Positions 33,342 to 42,736 of a DNA stretch of 64,000 nt are shown in pieces. Source of the DNA: Phycisphaera sp. (GTDB taxonomy: Bacteria > Planctomycetota > Phycisphaerae > Phycisphaerales > Phycisphaeraceae); NCBI GenBank assembly GCA_016125215.1, contig WGMF01000006.1, positions 151,622 through 215,621 on the forward strand, in the 5' to 3' direction. The notes under the pieces were generated by a model. The model was not told where the DNA came from. It worked only from the letters and a program-made list of their open reading frames with translations, and ran no database searches. Position 1 is the stretch's first letter, and each line of letters opens with the position of its first letter. Both the position numbers and the translations under genes were made by a program.

Positions 33342-35873
33342 TCAGGCGGCGTCAGCCGCCCTTTGTGGATTGGATGCCACTTCTTCTAAACGCCACATCG
33401 CGCCGTGACTGTTCCTGGGCGCATCGACCTTGACCAGACGGGCACCTCCGACATTGCGCCCCCGGATTCGTTTGAACAGAGCCCCGACCTGCCGCGCTGC
33501 AGGTGCTATCCCCGGCTTTGTATTGGTCAGAGACTCCAGCGCCGATCGCAAAGCAGACGTTGCGGGCCTGGGATAGGTGCAGTGCATAGTTCCCGGGTAC
33601 AGATCCTTGAGTAGGATATTGACCAGGATGCCTTCGTTGTCGGGGTCGTAGGCCTTCAAGGCCTCAAACAAATCGCCGATCGCGTCCACGTCACTATCCG
33701 TGGCGGCGATCAGGCTACCCGTAGTTTCGCAGGGATCGGGGTAACCCAACCACACCACGGCTTGCCGTACCAGTCCCGACCACCCTTCGAAGCTGCCAAA
33801 CGAAGGCAGAAACTTTCGGGGGTTGCCAGCAGCGCAGTATGCGCGGAGGACGGTCAAAGCACTCACCAAGAGCTCATCACGGTGCGCGTGGACATAGTCA
33901 ATCAGGTCCGGGTGTTTGAAGCCAGATCTCAGCTCGGGCCTTTCCTCCAGCGCGTCGAGACGGATGTGAATGCACCTACGCCCCAGGTCGGCCCCGACGG
34001 AGACGTTGTTCCCGGTCGCGTACCAGGTCATCCCAAGAGGCACGGTCACTTGGCGGTTCTGCCCAAGCAGGCGGTCACTCCATTCGTCGGAGGTTAGCGC
34101 CCGGTCCAGGGCGTCGTTGCCGAACCTGCCCACCACGTTGTCGAGCAGGACCATGCTGGTGCCGCTCATGGCGAGCGTGGTGATCTTCTTACGCATCTCT
34201 TCGCTTTCATGGGCGTAGCCCGAAACAGGGAGCGACCGTCCGAGGACGATCTGACCAATCACCTGCGCGAGCAGGCTCTTGCCCGCGCCGCGGACGTTGG
34301 CGTCAATCAAGAACAAGGGGACGGGTCCGGAGAAGGCGCAGCGGGACAGCGGAGTCAACAGGGCGGCGAGATAAGCAGCCTTGTGGGTGTCATTCTCGAA
34401 ATGAAAATCCCCCACGACATCCAGCAGCTTCGCCGCGGCGGCCTGGGCCTGTGCCTGCGTGGGCTGTACCGGAATTGACGGGAAGTCGTTGGCGATCTCC
34501 ATCATCATCCCCGTTCCGGCGTCATATCCGCGTTGGTCGGCAACGGTGCCGTCGGAACGCAGCAGGGGTGAGGTGGAGATTCCGTTGAGCCGACGGATGT
34601 TTGGCCATTCCCCACGAGCCATGAGGCCCTTGGTCAGCCAGGTCGGCGGGTGCTTGGGGACGAGCGTATAGGGGTCGTAGAGGACCGCGTGTCGGGTGAG
34701 GTGCTCACTGAGCGTTTCAGGGGCCACGGGTTCTATGACGCCCCTGCCCTGAGACTGGGCGTTGGATGGGCCGGTGCCGTCGTTGGGGTGAGTGATTCTG
34801 ACAAGCACCCCACCGCGTTGATAGAGTTCTTCGTCCATCTGTAAGGCGTTGACGGTCTGGTCAATCACCTCGTGCTCTTCGGTCGTCAACGGGATCGCGG
34901 GCCGTGGATCATCCGGAAGACCGCGTGTAACCTTCTTCTCGGCGTCTCTAATTCGTTGGATGATCTCCTGGTCAGACCACTTTTTTGGAAATGGCCTCGT
35001 CTTCTCATATTCTCGGATGGCTTTGAGAGCGTGCTCGTCATCGAGGTCGTGTTCGACGGTCCTGCAGGCGGCGGCATACAAGCGCTTAGACCCGTCGTTG
35101 TGGTCCTCGATTCTCATGGCCACCATGGACCGGACGCAGCGTTTTACCTTGTCACATGCATCGTCTGACGAACGTGTGGCCGGCGTTGTTGTGCTCGTAG
35201 CCACCGCCGTAGCGGGGTACGTTTCCCACAGGCTCCGCATCGTATCCGTGGTGTACAGGCGGTCGGCGTGGTGCTCATCGAGTGTCACCGGCACGGCGGG
35301 ATCGGTTTTATGGTTCATGGTCCCCGCGAGGCGCAGGATGCGAGCCAGGTCGAAGACGGAGTCGAGTTTGAAACCCCTGGACTTCGCGCGCTCTTGCACA
35401 TAGCCCTTCCATCCCTCGGCCAGGCTCTTTGCTGCTTCCAGGTCCGTCACGGGGTCCTGCAGCACCCAGTACGGGTGCATGCCGTGACCGCTGCACACGA
35501 CCATCGTGGGCGGGAGCGGGACAAGCTGTAGAAGTAGGTCCTTGGCTGCGTTAAGGTCGGCGGGCATACCGGGCTTGCCCACGTCCAGGTCGATGTAGAG
35601 TGCGGGCAGCACCGCGGTGTCGTCCGCCTTCCCCCTGCCCGACTCCGGCCTCGTCGCCATGGGTGTCACCCGGATCCACACGTCAAGGTCATGGAGCTCT
35701 TCGGCGCGGGCGACAAGCCGGTCCATAGCGTCGAGCGTAAAGAACTCTGACAAAAACCCGCTGCTTTCGCCTTTGAAGTTCAGAGCGACCAAGAGATTGC
35801 GGTCCTGGACCTGCCCCCACAAAAAGTGCAGTTGCTCCAGGGCGGGGCTTGTCGGTTTGGCTTCAACGTTCAT
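33342..35873 (-). CDS. Primase-helicase replication protein (PrimPol/RepB-like plus P-loop ATPase)
   Basis: The 843 residues start with a primase-like domain: LPALYIDLDVGKPGMP (catalytic Asp pair), VVCSGHGMHPYWVL and FDLARILRLAGTMNHK are conserved in RepB/PrimPol proteins. The C-terminal half has a P-loop VRGAGKSLLAQVIGQ and Walker B SMVLLDNVVG, with DVDAIGDLF further on, a superfamily 3 or AAA+ helicase layout. It probably starts replication of the integrative element. ATG at 35873 overlaps the HTH gene by 11 bases, with GAGAGGAG upstream. Confidence 0.85.
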   Translation of the reverse strand: MNVEAKPTSPALEQLHFLWGQVQDRNLLVALNFKGESSGFLSEFFTLDAMDRLVARAEELHDLDVWIRVTPMATRPESGRGKADDTAVLPALYIDLDVGKPGMPADLNAAKDLLLQLVPLPPTMVVCSGHGMHPYWVLQDPVTDLEAAKSLAEGWKGYVQERAKSRGFKLDSVFDLARILRLAGTMNHKTDPAVPVTLDEHHADRLYTTDTMRSLWETYPATAVATSTTTPATRSSDDACDKVKRCVRSMVAMRIEDHNDGSKRLYAAACRTVEHDLDDEHALKAIREYEKTRPFPKKWSDQEIIQRIRDAEKKVTRGLPDDPRPAIPLTTEEHEVIDQTVNALQMDEELYQRGGVLVRITHPNDGTGPSNAQSQGRGVIEPVAPETLSEHLTRHAVLYDPYTLVPKHPPTWLTKGLMARGEWPNIRRLNGISTSPLLRSDGTVADQRGYDAGTGMMMEIANDFPSIPVQPTQAQAQAAAAKLLDVVGDFHFENDTHKAAYLAALLTPLSRCAFSGPVPLFLIDANVRGAGKSLLAQVIGQIVLGRSLPVSGYAHESEEMRKKITTLAMSGTSMVLLDNVVGRFGNDALDRALTSDEWSDRLLGQNRQVTVPLGMTWYATGNNVSVGADLGRRCIHIRLDALEERPELRSGFKHPDLIDYVHAHRDELLVSALTVLRAYCAAGNPRKFLPSFGSFEGWSGLVRQAVVWLGYPDPCETTGSLIAATDSDVDAIGDLFEALKAYDPDNEGILVNILLKDLYPGTMHCTYPRPATSALRSALESLTNTKPGIAPAARQVGALFKRIRGRNVGGARLVKVDAPRNSHGAMWRLEEVASNPQRAADAA

Positions 35874-36114
35874 CGTCGGCTCCTCTCGCCAGCTCATCAA
35901 GCCAGCGTTGGAGGGCAAGTACGGGGTAAACCACGGCTCGTCCGAGCCGGGCGTGAGGGATCTCTCCACTTGCGGTCAAGCTCCACAAGAGCCGCTCTCC
36001 GATGCCCAGGGCCTTGGCCGCCTCGTCAGCACGCAGTGCGAGGCGTGGGGTACCTTGTTCGTGGTCGTGGCCAACGCCGTGGTTGGTGCTTTCGTTTGTA
36101 TTCTTGTGGCTCAT
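35863..36114 (-). CDS. MerR/excisionase-type HTH protein
   Basis: 83 residues with ALRADEAAKALGIGERLLWS and LTASGEIPHARLGRAVVYPV, a winged helix like excisionase/AlpA proteins that bind DNA and steer the integrase. It likely controls excision or replication of the element. It is translationally coupled to the primase-helicase gene by an 11-base overlap. Confidence 0.85.
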   Translation of the reverse strand: MSHKNTNESTNHGVGHDHEQGTPRLALRADEAAKALGIGERLLWSLTASGEIPHARLGRAVVYPVLALQRWLDELARGADDER

Positions 36115-36172
36115 GGTGTCATACTTATCTTGCTACGCCAGGATTGGGCAACGGACTGTTGTCACATGCACA

Positions 36173-36556
36173 TCACGCCTTCTTTGTGAGCCACTTTGAA
36201 CTGCGTTTACTTTTCCTTCGCTCACGTTCCTCTCGATCGACCTGCCTGTCGTATTTCTGAAGAATATCAATCAGAAGTGGCTCTGGTGGGCACTTAATGG
36301 ACGGGTTCCTCTGCCTGAACTTGTCCACCTCGATGGTGATCCAGTAGATGGTTTCGAGGCCGTAGTGCTTCATCCCGCCCAGGGCCAGGGCGACGCAGGC
36401 GGTAAACAGCAGCACCGCCATCAGCGGCGGCATGGACACCACGAACTGGTGCCAGATTACCGGGGTGGGGAAGAGTTGGACGGTGTGTAGCAGGCCAAAC
36501 AGGGACATGGCGGCGCCGATCAGCGCGGCCAACAGGGGCTGCATGAGTTGTAACAT
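36173..36556 (-). CDS. Small membrane protein of the integrative element
   Basis: Unrecognised, 127 residues. Two helices: LLAALIGAAMSLFGLLHTVQ and MPPLMAVLLFTACVALALGG. A basic C-terminal tail (DREERERRKSKRSSKW) would face the cytoplasm. ATG chosen for the GGAG site 8 bases upstream. Confidence 0.65.
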   Translation of the reverse strand: MLQLMQPLLAALIGAAMSLFGLLHTVQLFPTPVIWHQFVVSMPPLMAVLLFTACVALALGGMKHYGLETIYWITIEVDKFRQRNPSIKCPPEPLLIDILQKYDRQVDREERERRKSKRSSKWLTKKA

Positions 36557-36753
36557 GATGGGTTCTCCAGGTTGGTTGGTGCGGATAAACAGATACAGAT
36601 CGAAGTGGGGACGGGGCGATAGACCCGGGTACGAGACCACGGTGATCGTTTGGTCCTGGTTGACACAGATTGAAGTGAGTGAGCCGGATCGGAAAGGAGC
36701 AACAGAGGAGAATTGGAATACTCCAATTCCCCTCTATGCACCCCCGGATTGGC

Positions 36754-37797
36754 TCAGTTCCACTCCGGCCGACCCGAGCGCACCGCCGGCTCCAGCGCCA
36801 GCGCGTAGGCACGCTGCTTGATCTCGTGCGAGCTGCCGAACCAGGCGCTGTGCAGGCGGTTCTCGGCGCGTTGCCGGTCGTCCTTGCCACGGAACGGCCT
36901 CTGGTGGTCTGCCCACTCGCTCACCGCGTTGTACCCCGCCCAGGCCGTCCCGCGCACCCCCGGGAGGGTGTTGCTCTGGTTCTCGAAGTTTACGTGGAAC
37001 TGGTCGAGGGTCTGGGCGTGGTTGTGACGCTGCCGGTCGCTGGCATCCGCCGGCATGGGCAACACCCCCCGGAAGTAGCCGTCGAGGCCGGCGCTGGTCA
37101 TGGGAATGGCAAGCATGCGGTGCAGCTCCTCGTCGAAGCGGTCGAACCGCGCGGCCACGATCCCCAGCTTCTGCCGTGCTTCCTTCACACGCTCGTCCAG
37201 GCTGGGCAGGTGGCGGATGGAAAGCCCCTCACCCGAGCCCCCGGAAGTTGCCGCGCGACCCAGCGCGAGGTTGAGCGTGTTCTGACAAACCACCCGCACG
37301 GTGGTGGGGATCATGCGCAGGGCTGCGCTGCCGTCGTGGGTATTGACCAGCAAAACGTAGGGGTGGATCACGTCGTTCGGGGTGACGCGGTACTCGCTGG
37401 GGATGCGGGCGAGCATCCACACACGTCGGCCGCCCTTGAGCGCGCCGGCGGTCTCGTACATCGCCAGCCTGTCGCCGACGATGGCGTCCATGAAGTCGAA
37501 GGCCTCGCGGTTCTGGAAGACGTGGTAGCCCTTGCCGACCACGCCGAGCACAGCCTTGGTGTCGGTGCGGACATTGGCAACGTGCTGCTCGACCCGGCTG
37601 GCGCCCCAGTGGTTGGGGTTGGCCGCGGTGAGCGGCCACTGTTCGACGTTCCAGTCGAGATGGGCAAGTCGGATCGCCTCGGTGCTGCGCGTGGCTTGCT
37701 TGATGACGGTGCCCAAGCCATGCCAGGGCGGGCCGCCGGAAGTTTCAGTCACGAAGATGGCCGGTTGGCCGGTGGTGGTGTCGATCTCGTGGGGCAT
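36754..37797 (-). CDS. DUF932 protein (phage/plasmid-like, TIGR03299 type)
   Basis: The 347 residues match the DUF932 pattern: PAIFVTETSGGPPWHGLGTV (start), VLGVVGKGYHVFQNREAFDF, then TPNDVIHPYVLLVNTHDGSA with RMIPTTVRVVCQNTLNLAL. Such proteins are common on phage, plasmid and integrative elements, and their function is unknown. An AGGAGA site precedes the ATG at 37797. Part of the minus-strand element operon. Confidence 0.85.
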   Translation of the reverse strand: MPHEIDTTTGQPAIFVTETSGGPPWHGLGTVIKQATRSTEAIRLAHLDWNVEQWPLTAANPNHWGASRVEQHVANVRTDTKAVLGVVGKGYHVFQNREAFDFMDAIVGDRLAMYETAGALKGGRRVWMLARIPSEYRVTPNDVIHPYVLLVNTHDGSAALRMIPTTVRVVCQNTLNLALGRAATSGGSGEGLSIRHLPSLDERVKEARQKLGIVAARFDRFDEELHRMLAIPMTSAGLDGYFRGVLPMPADASDRQRHNHAQTLDQFHVNFENQSNTLPGVRGTAWAGYNAVSEWADHQRPFRGKDDRQRAENRLHSAWFGSSHEIKQRAYALALEPAVRSGRPEWN

Positions 37798-37919
37798 GAT
37801 GGAGTCTCCTGATGAATAGAGGTTGACATGAGGCCCTGACACACGAGTGTCAGAGTTCGGGGAAAACCGATGAGTTTGGAAGGTGCCACAGGTCGTCAGA
37901 ACCTGTGCGAGGCTGATCG

Positions 37920-38306
37920 TCAGCGCGACGGGCTGATAGACGCGGTGGTGTGTGATCGGAGGTGGGCGCGCAGCGCATGTTTGATCGCCGACGCCTGGAA
38001 CCCCCGGCCGATGCAGCTCGGGTAGGTCACGCCCAGCGCCCCGGCCAGGAAGACCAGCAGGTCCAGGCCATACACCCCACGCACGGAGGCCACGGGCTGG
38101 CCGTCGTGGAAGATCGTGGACTTGGGCGAGGCGGTGTCCGACTCATGCGTCACGGTGAGCTGCTCGACCAGTTCGATCGGCAGACCCGCTTGGATGAAGG
38201 CTTCGGGGGCGAGGATGGAGTGGCCGTCGCAGAGGTCCGCCGACCGGAGGATCACCTCCGGGTCCAGCGCACGGACGAGAGAGGACGGATCAGTTTTGGT
38301 TGGCAT
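37920..38306 (-). CDS. Hypothetical protein of the integrative element
   Basis: 128 residues, no family recognised. It begins MPTKTDPSSLVRALDPEVIL and includes VYGLDLLVFLAGALGVTYPS, a hydrophobic stretch that could be a buried helix. It overlaps the clamp-like gene by 17 bases, indicating one transcript. Confidence 0.6.
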   Translation of the reverse strand: MPTKTDPSSLVRALDPEVILRSADLCDGHSILAPEAFIQAGLPIELVEQLTVTHESDTASPKSTIFHDGQPVASVRGVYGLDLLVFLAGALGVTYPSCIGRGFQASAIKHALRAHLRSHTTASISPSR

Positions 38307-39105
38307 GGTGAAGGTCTCGGGAGGGTTGTGCACGGACGCGCGTGCGGGTCTTGGGTGAGAGCAGACGCTCCGACTCGACCACGAGTTGGCGGAGCTTGCG
38401 GTAGTAGGTGGCGCTGCGTTCGGGCTTGAGAGGCATCACCACGCCGACGCCCTCGACGCCAGCCTCGGCGGTAGCGGGGCATACACACACGGGACGTTCC
38501 ACCACCGGGAGTTCCTGTTCGCTGGAGGTCTTGCCCGGGTGGGATTTGTCCGGTAACGGGATCAACAGTGTGAGCTTGGTGGTGCCCAGAGCCAGCGCCT
38601 GTTTGCGGAAGAACTCCGCGTCGAGCGCCAGCACGATGTGCGTGCCGGTGTGACCGTTGCCGTTGAGCGGGCCGGTGGATGTGTGGGGGATCACATCGGG
38701 CAGCACGTCGGCGATGGGCGGGAACGATCCCTCTTCCACAGCCGGGGCCAGCTTGCCCTCGGACGATTCCCAGCGATCGCGTTCGAGGCGGACGGTCACG
38801 GGTTGTGTGGGCTTGCGAGTCGGCAGGACCTGCGTCGGGACCAGCACGGACCCCTTGGCCATGTGCCCGGGTTCGACCACACACACGGCTTGGTGCCCGT
38901 CGGTGGCCTGCAGGATCACACGCTCGCCGTCGGGCGCGGGTAATGCCCGGACCTTGTCGGAGGCGTAACGGCCGGACGATCCGGCCGACTGGGCGATGCG
39001 CGAGGAGACCTTGAAGACCACGCCGTGGGAGGCGCCGCGACGGGCGGGCATGGTGTCGGTCGGGGTGTTCGTGGGTTCGGGTTGTTGGCGGCGGCTGAAG
39101 ATCAT
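38290..39105 (-). CDS. Possible sliding-clamp-like protein of the integrative element
   Basis: The 271 residues contain GERVILQATDGHQAVCVVEP, reminiscent of the clamp core ATDG motif, and LPTRKPTQPVTVRLERDRWE, with VLALDAEFFRKQALALG further on. The tail is basic. This could be a divergent DnaN-like processivity factor but the match is weak. AAGGAG precedes the ATG at 39105. Confidence 0.45.
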   Translation of the reverse strand: MIFSRRQQPEPTNTPTDTMPARRGASHGVVFKVSSRIAQSAGSSGRYASDKVRALPAPDGERVILQATDGHQAVCVVEPGHMAKGSVLVPTQVLPTRKPTQPVTVRLERDRWESSEGKLAPAVEEGSFPPIADVLPDVIPHTSTGPLNGNGHTGTHIVLALDAEFFRKQALALGTTKLTLLIPLPDKSHPGKTSSEQELPVVERPVCVCPATAEAGVEGVGVVMPLKPERSATYYRKLRQLVVESERLLSPKTRTRVRAQPSRDLHHANQN

Positions 39106-39176
39106 GGGCGTGCTCCTTGTGATGAGGAAGGCATAGCGGGGTCATTCGTGAAATCGTGTTTGACGGGGAGAGTCGG

Positions 39177-39398
39177 TTACTGGATCGGGTTGTAAGGCCC
39201 GGCCGTGTCGAGGGAGTCGTCGTCGGGATTGACTTCCCCCACAGCCCCGAGCGACCGTCGGACAGCCGGTTCGAGGTGGTGCAGGTCGCGCCGGCTCCAG
39301 CCATGCAGCGCGCGCTTAGATCGCACGAGATCGGTGACGGTGGGCCCGAGGTACGCCAGGTCGGAAGCGGAGAGCATGGAAGCGGGGACGAGGGTCAT
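39177..39398 (-). CDS. Small hypothetical protein of the integrative element
   Basis: 73 residues with AYLGPTVTDLVRSKRALHGW followed by SRRDLHHLEPAVRRSLG. Good AGGAG Shine-Dalgarno 8 bases before the ATG. First gene of the minus-strand element operon, with a terminator-like hairpin just upstream at 39443-39472. Confidence 0.6.
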   Translation of the reverse strand: MTLVPASMLSASDLAYLGPTVTDLVRSKRALHGWSRRDLHHLEPAVRRSLGAVGEVNPDDDSLDTAGPYNPIQ

Positions 39399-39442
39399 GT
39401 CGAGGCTCCTGTGAAAGGGGTGAAGGGAAAAATGAGCGCAAC

Positions 39443-39472
39443 AAAAAACCCGACCGGCGGGGGCCGATCGGG
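39443..39472 (-). terminator. Rho-independent terminator (minus strand) with no clear upstream gene
   Basis: Ten-base stem CCCGATCGGC/GCCGGTCGGG with a GC-only loop, then six T residues in minus orientation. No convincing minus-strand gene is upstream, so it may attenuate the element operon, end a small RNA or shield the element from outside transcription. Confidence 0.65.
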
Positions 39473-39498
39473 TCGTGTTCAGCGAGGATGCCTGATCT

Positions 39499-39539
39499 GA
39501 TGCTGTCAGACCAGTCGGTCGGGAGTGTCTGGCAGCATC
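39499..39539. repeat. Inverted repeat at the edge of the integrative element
   Basis: Arms GATGCTGTCAGAC (39499-39511) and GTCTGGCAGCATC (39527-39539), one mismatch, 15-base loop. It sits exactly where element DNA meets a truncated glycosidase fragment, so it may mark a recombination end. Confidence 0.55.
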
Positions 39540-39540
39540 A

Positions 39541-39871
39541 TTTGATATGCAGGACACGTTGGGCGAATACCGCTTCAACCGCGTGATCATAAAGGCGGCC
39601 GGCGACGTCTACGTGTATGAGTTCGTCAAGGGTGATGACGCGAAAGATGTCGTCTGGAGTCGCCTGTCTGCCTACCGGCCGCACCAACGAGACCGGTGAC
39701 AATCCCACCAAGAGCATCATGCTGGGTGTGCCTTCCAAGCCTGTCTGGGCCGTTGCAATGGCAACCGCGGAGGGCAAGCCCGCAGATGCGGTCGTGGAGG
39801 ATGGTCCGGAAGGCAAAATTTTGGTAACTGTGTCGGAGTCACCCGTCTATCTGCATATGAAACTGAAATAA
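39541..39871 (+). pseudogene. Decayed 3' fragment of a glycosidase gene, paralogue of the next gene
   Basis: Reads LGEYRFNRVIIKAAGDVYVY, matching the C-terminal part of the intact neighbour (GEYRFSKAVMKKVGDLYVYE). A frameshift near 39660-39680 moves to the other frame (TNETGDNPTKSIML ... VSESPVYLHMKLK), which again aligns with the neighbour's tail (DESPVYIHVILP). The 5' two-thirds are missing at the element boundary. Confidence 0.8.
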
Positions 39872-39892
39872 CCATCACTAGGGAGTATCAAC

Positions 39893-41242
39893 ATGATGCG
39901 CGTGCTATCCATCCTCGTTCTACTGGCTTTGACGGCATCTTTTGTGGCGGCCGAAGAGCAGGCCAAGAATGTCAAAGTCAAACCATTGATGAAAGACTTC
40001 ATCGGCCTCAACGGCCACACCGTGAACTTCAAGCCCAAGTTCTATGCCCCCGTGGCCCGGCTGGTGCGCGACTACCACGGGATGAACTGGGATACCGGCG
40101 TGGACAGTACGTCGCGCAAGACCACGTTCCCCATGGCGCACAACAAGGTGAACTGGCTGGGGATGTACCAAAGCTGGATCGACGAAGGCTTTGAGATCGA
40201 TGCCTGCCTCATGTTCGGCGGCTTCAAGGCCGATCAGTGGGATGACCCCTACGAGGACGCGTACCGGTACGGCAAGGCGTTTGCGGAGTACTTCGGGCCG
40301 ACCAACGGCAAGGGGCTGGTGACCTCAGCCGAGGTCGGCAACGAGCCGGCGGGGCAGAATCGCTATACACCCGAGCAGTACGCGCCGATTTTTGAAGGCA
40401 TGGCCAAGGGCCTCCGCGAGGGTGACCCGGCCCTGAAAATCCTCACCTGCACGACCGTAGGCGGCAAGCCGGACCGCTACTCGATGCCGGCGAGCATGTT
40501 CCGCAACAGGCTGGATCTGTTCGACGTGTTCAATGTGCATACTTACTCGCTCGTGACCGGCTGGCCCACCTGGGAGCGCAGTTATCCGGAAGATCCCGCC
40601 ATCGACTATCTCAAGCGCGTGCAGCAGACCATCAACTTCCGGAACACATTCGCCAAGGGCAAGGAAGTGTGGGTCACCGAGTTCGGCTTTGATGCCTGCA
40701 CCAAGCCGGCGCCGAAGGAGGGCACGTTCAAAGATTGGATGGACGTCTCCGATGAAGTCCAAGCCCAGTGGCTGATCCGCTCATTCCTGGTCTTCTCGGA
40801 GATGGATGTCGAGCGGGCCTACATGTTCTTCTTCAACGACAACGACACGCCGCAGTTCCACGGTTCATCGGGCCTGACGCGCGAGTATGTGCCGAAGATG
40901 GCCTATTGGGCGCAGAAGCACCTCTACCAGACGACGGGCGAGTATCGCTTCAGCAAGGCCGTGATGAAGAAGGTCGGCGACCTGTACGTATACGAATACG
41001 TGCGGGGCGATGATCCCAGGGATCGTATCTACGTCGCCTGGTCGCCCACCGGCGGCCAGAACTCCGACGGTGCCTCGCGCGAGGTGGAAAAGACGCTGGA
41101 GATCGCCGGAGACATCAAGGGCGTTGAGCGGATGCCCATGGCCGACGGCCCCGCACCGCAGGTGGAATACGAAGTCGCAGGCGGCAAGGTGAAGCTCACC
41201 ATCGACGAATCCCCCGTTTACATCCACGTGATTCTGCCGTAG
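39893..41242 (+). CDS. Exported clan-A glycoside hydrolase, family uncertain
   Basis: The 449 residues start with a signal peptide (MRVLSILVLLALTASFVAA). A TIM-barrel fold is suggested by the pair of catalytic glutamates: SAEVGNEPAG (acid/base) and VWVTEFGFD (nucleophile). HTYSLVTGWPTWERSYPE lies between. The C-terminal beta domain resembles those of GH39-like xylosidases or related families. A GGGAG site precedes the ATG. The locus with GH115 and esterases suggests action on xylan side or main chains. Confidence 0.75.
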   Translation: MMRVLSILVLLALTASFVAAEEQAKNVKVKPLMKDFIGLNGHTVNFKPKFYAPVARLVRDYHGMNWDTGVDSTSRKTTFPMAHNKVNWLGMYQSWIDEGFEIDACLMFGGFKADQWDDPYEDAYRYGKAFAEYFGPTNGKGLVTSAEVGNEPAGQNRYTPEQYAPIFEGMAKGLREGDPALKILTCTTVGGKPDRYSMPASMFRNRLDLFDVFNVHTYSLVTGWPTWERSYPEDPAIDYLKRVQQTINFRNTFAKGKEVWVTEFGFDACTKPAPKEGTFKDWMDVSDEVQAQWLIRSFLVFSEMDVERAYMFFFNDNDTPQFHGSSGLTREYVPKMAYWAQKHLYQTTGEYRFSKAVMKKVGDLYVYEYVRGDDPRDRIYVAWSPTGGQNSDGASREVEKTLEIAGDIKGVERMPMADGPAPQVEYEVAGGKVKLTIDESPVYIHVILP

Positions 41243-41310
41243 TTAACCCCTCACCCCCCAAGCCCCCGATCCCGGCCCGCCTGGAATCAAATTTCCTATC
41301 AACCTGAGTT

Positions 41311-42228
41311 TTGGATAAGGCAAGAAAAAGGCGGCCTCCTGCCGAAGGGATAGTTGTGTACCGCAAGCCCAACGGCAAGGAGGCCACGGTGGATTTTACC
41401 GCAACCTATGTGGATGTGGACGATTTCTGGCAAACCTTTCGGGAATCCTATCATCAGCAACAAATCACCGACGGCCGGCGTCATCGCCGCCGCGCCGCGG
41501 AACTGAGCGTCAGCGAGATGATGACCATCCTCATCGCCTTCCAGTCCAGCAACTTCCGCACATTCAAGCACTTCTATCTATATCTGCTGCACTATCACCG
41601 CAAGGATTTTCCAACGCTGGTCAGCTACAGTCGATTCATTCAGTGGATGCCTCGCGTAACGATGCCGCTGTTCGCCTACCTGGTCTGCCGCTGTCGCGGG
41701 CCGGTCACCGGCGTCAGCTTCATCGACTCCACCGCCCTGAAAGTCTGCGGCAATAAACGCATCCGACGCCACCGCGTCTTCCGGGGCCTGGCACAAATCG
41801 GCAAGACCACCATGGGCTGGTTCTATGGCTTCAAGCTGCATCTGGTCATCAACGACCGCGGCGATCCGCTGGCCTTCACCCTCACGCCCGGCAACGTCGA
41901 TGATCGAGTTCCGGTCGAACAACTGGCCCGCGATCTGTGGGGCAAACTCTTCGCCGACAAGGGTTACATCAGCCGGACGCTGTGCGAGCGACTGTACCAG
42001 CGTGGCGTCAAACTCGTCACGAATCTCCGTAAAAACATGGCCAACACGCTGATGGACGCCACGGAGAAACTGCTGCTACGCAAGCGTTCGCTGATCGAGA
42101 CGGTCAGTGGCCGTGGGGACACTTCTACACCGACGTCAGTCATCGCGCGTTGCTTGCGGGGGAACTTGCGGGCACCGCCGGGCCGGCTCCGTAATCCCAT
42201 GACAACCCGATTGGCCGCATGGGGGTAA
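41311..42228 (+). mobile_element. IS982-family transposase, C-terminus replaced
   Basis: DDE transposase: TGVSFIDSTALKVC (first Asp), KLFADKGYISRTLC (second Asp) and RKRSLIETV (Glu) are in the order of IS982. Homology ends at about residue 265, where the expected NDQLKNISQ... tail is absent and unrelated GC-rich sequence follows to the stop. The start is uncertain (TTG as given). No clear terminal repeats were found, so the element is probably inactive. Confidence 0.8.
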
Positions 42229-42518
42229 GGGGACGGTGCGCGCCCATCGACGGTTCCACAGCCCTCGCCATGACATCCCGCGCCGAACCACCGCCCGACC
42301 TGCATCTATGAATAATCCGGGTTAACGGAACGGGGGTGACATGGGGCATGACAAAGTGTGGCTACACAACTTGAACGGTGCGGATTATGCCCTAGTCGGT
42401 GCTCCATCATGCGTCTCGCTGGATACATTCGTTTCTTGTTTATCCCCCAAGCGTTTTCAGGGGCTGGTTTGCTTGGGCTGGGGTTTGATACCGGATTGAA
42501 GCGAGTGAAGGGCAACGG
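42229..42518. other. Gene-free stretch with possible IS end
   Basis: No coding sequence. TAACCCGGATTATTCAT is readable as the reverse complement of about 42310-42326 and looks like a transposon terminal repeat, but no partner was found. The preceding 100 bases read in another frame as WPWGHFYTDVSHRALLAGEL, an unidentified fragment. Confidence 0.4.
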
Positions 42519-42582
42519 TTTGCGTTATATCGATATAATTTGCGTTCTATCGCATTGACGTTGGCTTTTCGCGTGGGATACT
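42519..42582 (+). promoter_or_regulatory. Direct-repeat operator and promoter upstream of an acetylesterase
   Basis: Two TTTGCGTTNTAT boxes, 20 bases apart (42519-42530 and 42539-42550), run into -35 TTGACG (42555-42560), a 16-base spacer and -10 GATACT (42577-42582). The same layout is at 46974-47037. A two-turn direct repeat next to a -35 is typical of AraC/XylR activators. Confidence 0.65.
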
Positions 42583-42736
42583 CATTCAATTTGAAAGACT
42601 ATTGGGGTGGATGTTCAGTGGAAGCGGGTATCACGCAGTATCGGCTACCGCGTTTCCCACATGACGAGTCCGGAACGGCACCATTGCGGCGGAGCGTTGC
42701 CTCCGGCAATCCATCACAGATCAAAGGTGTGTACCC

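Noticed and set aside
36679..37812. Plus-strand 377-codon frame
   Set aside because: Shadow of the DUF932 gene.
31715..39540. Second copy of the tRNA-Gly 3' end as right attachment site
   Set aside because: No matching segment was found up to the element edge or later in the window.
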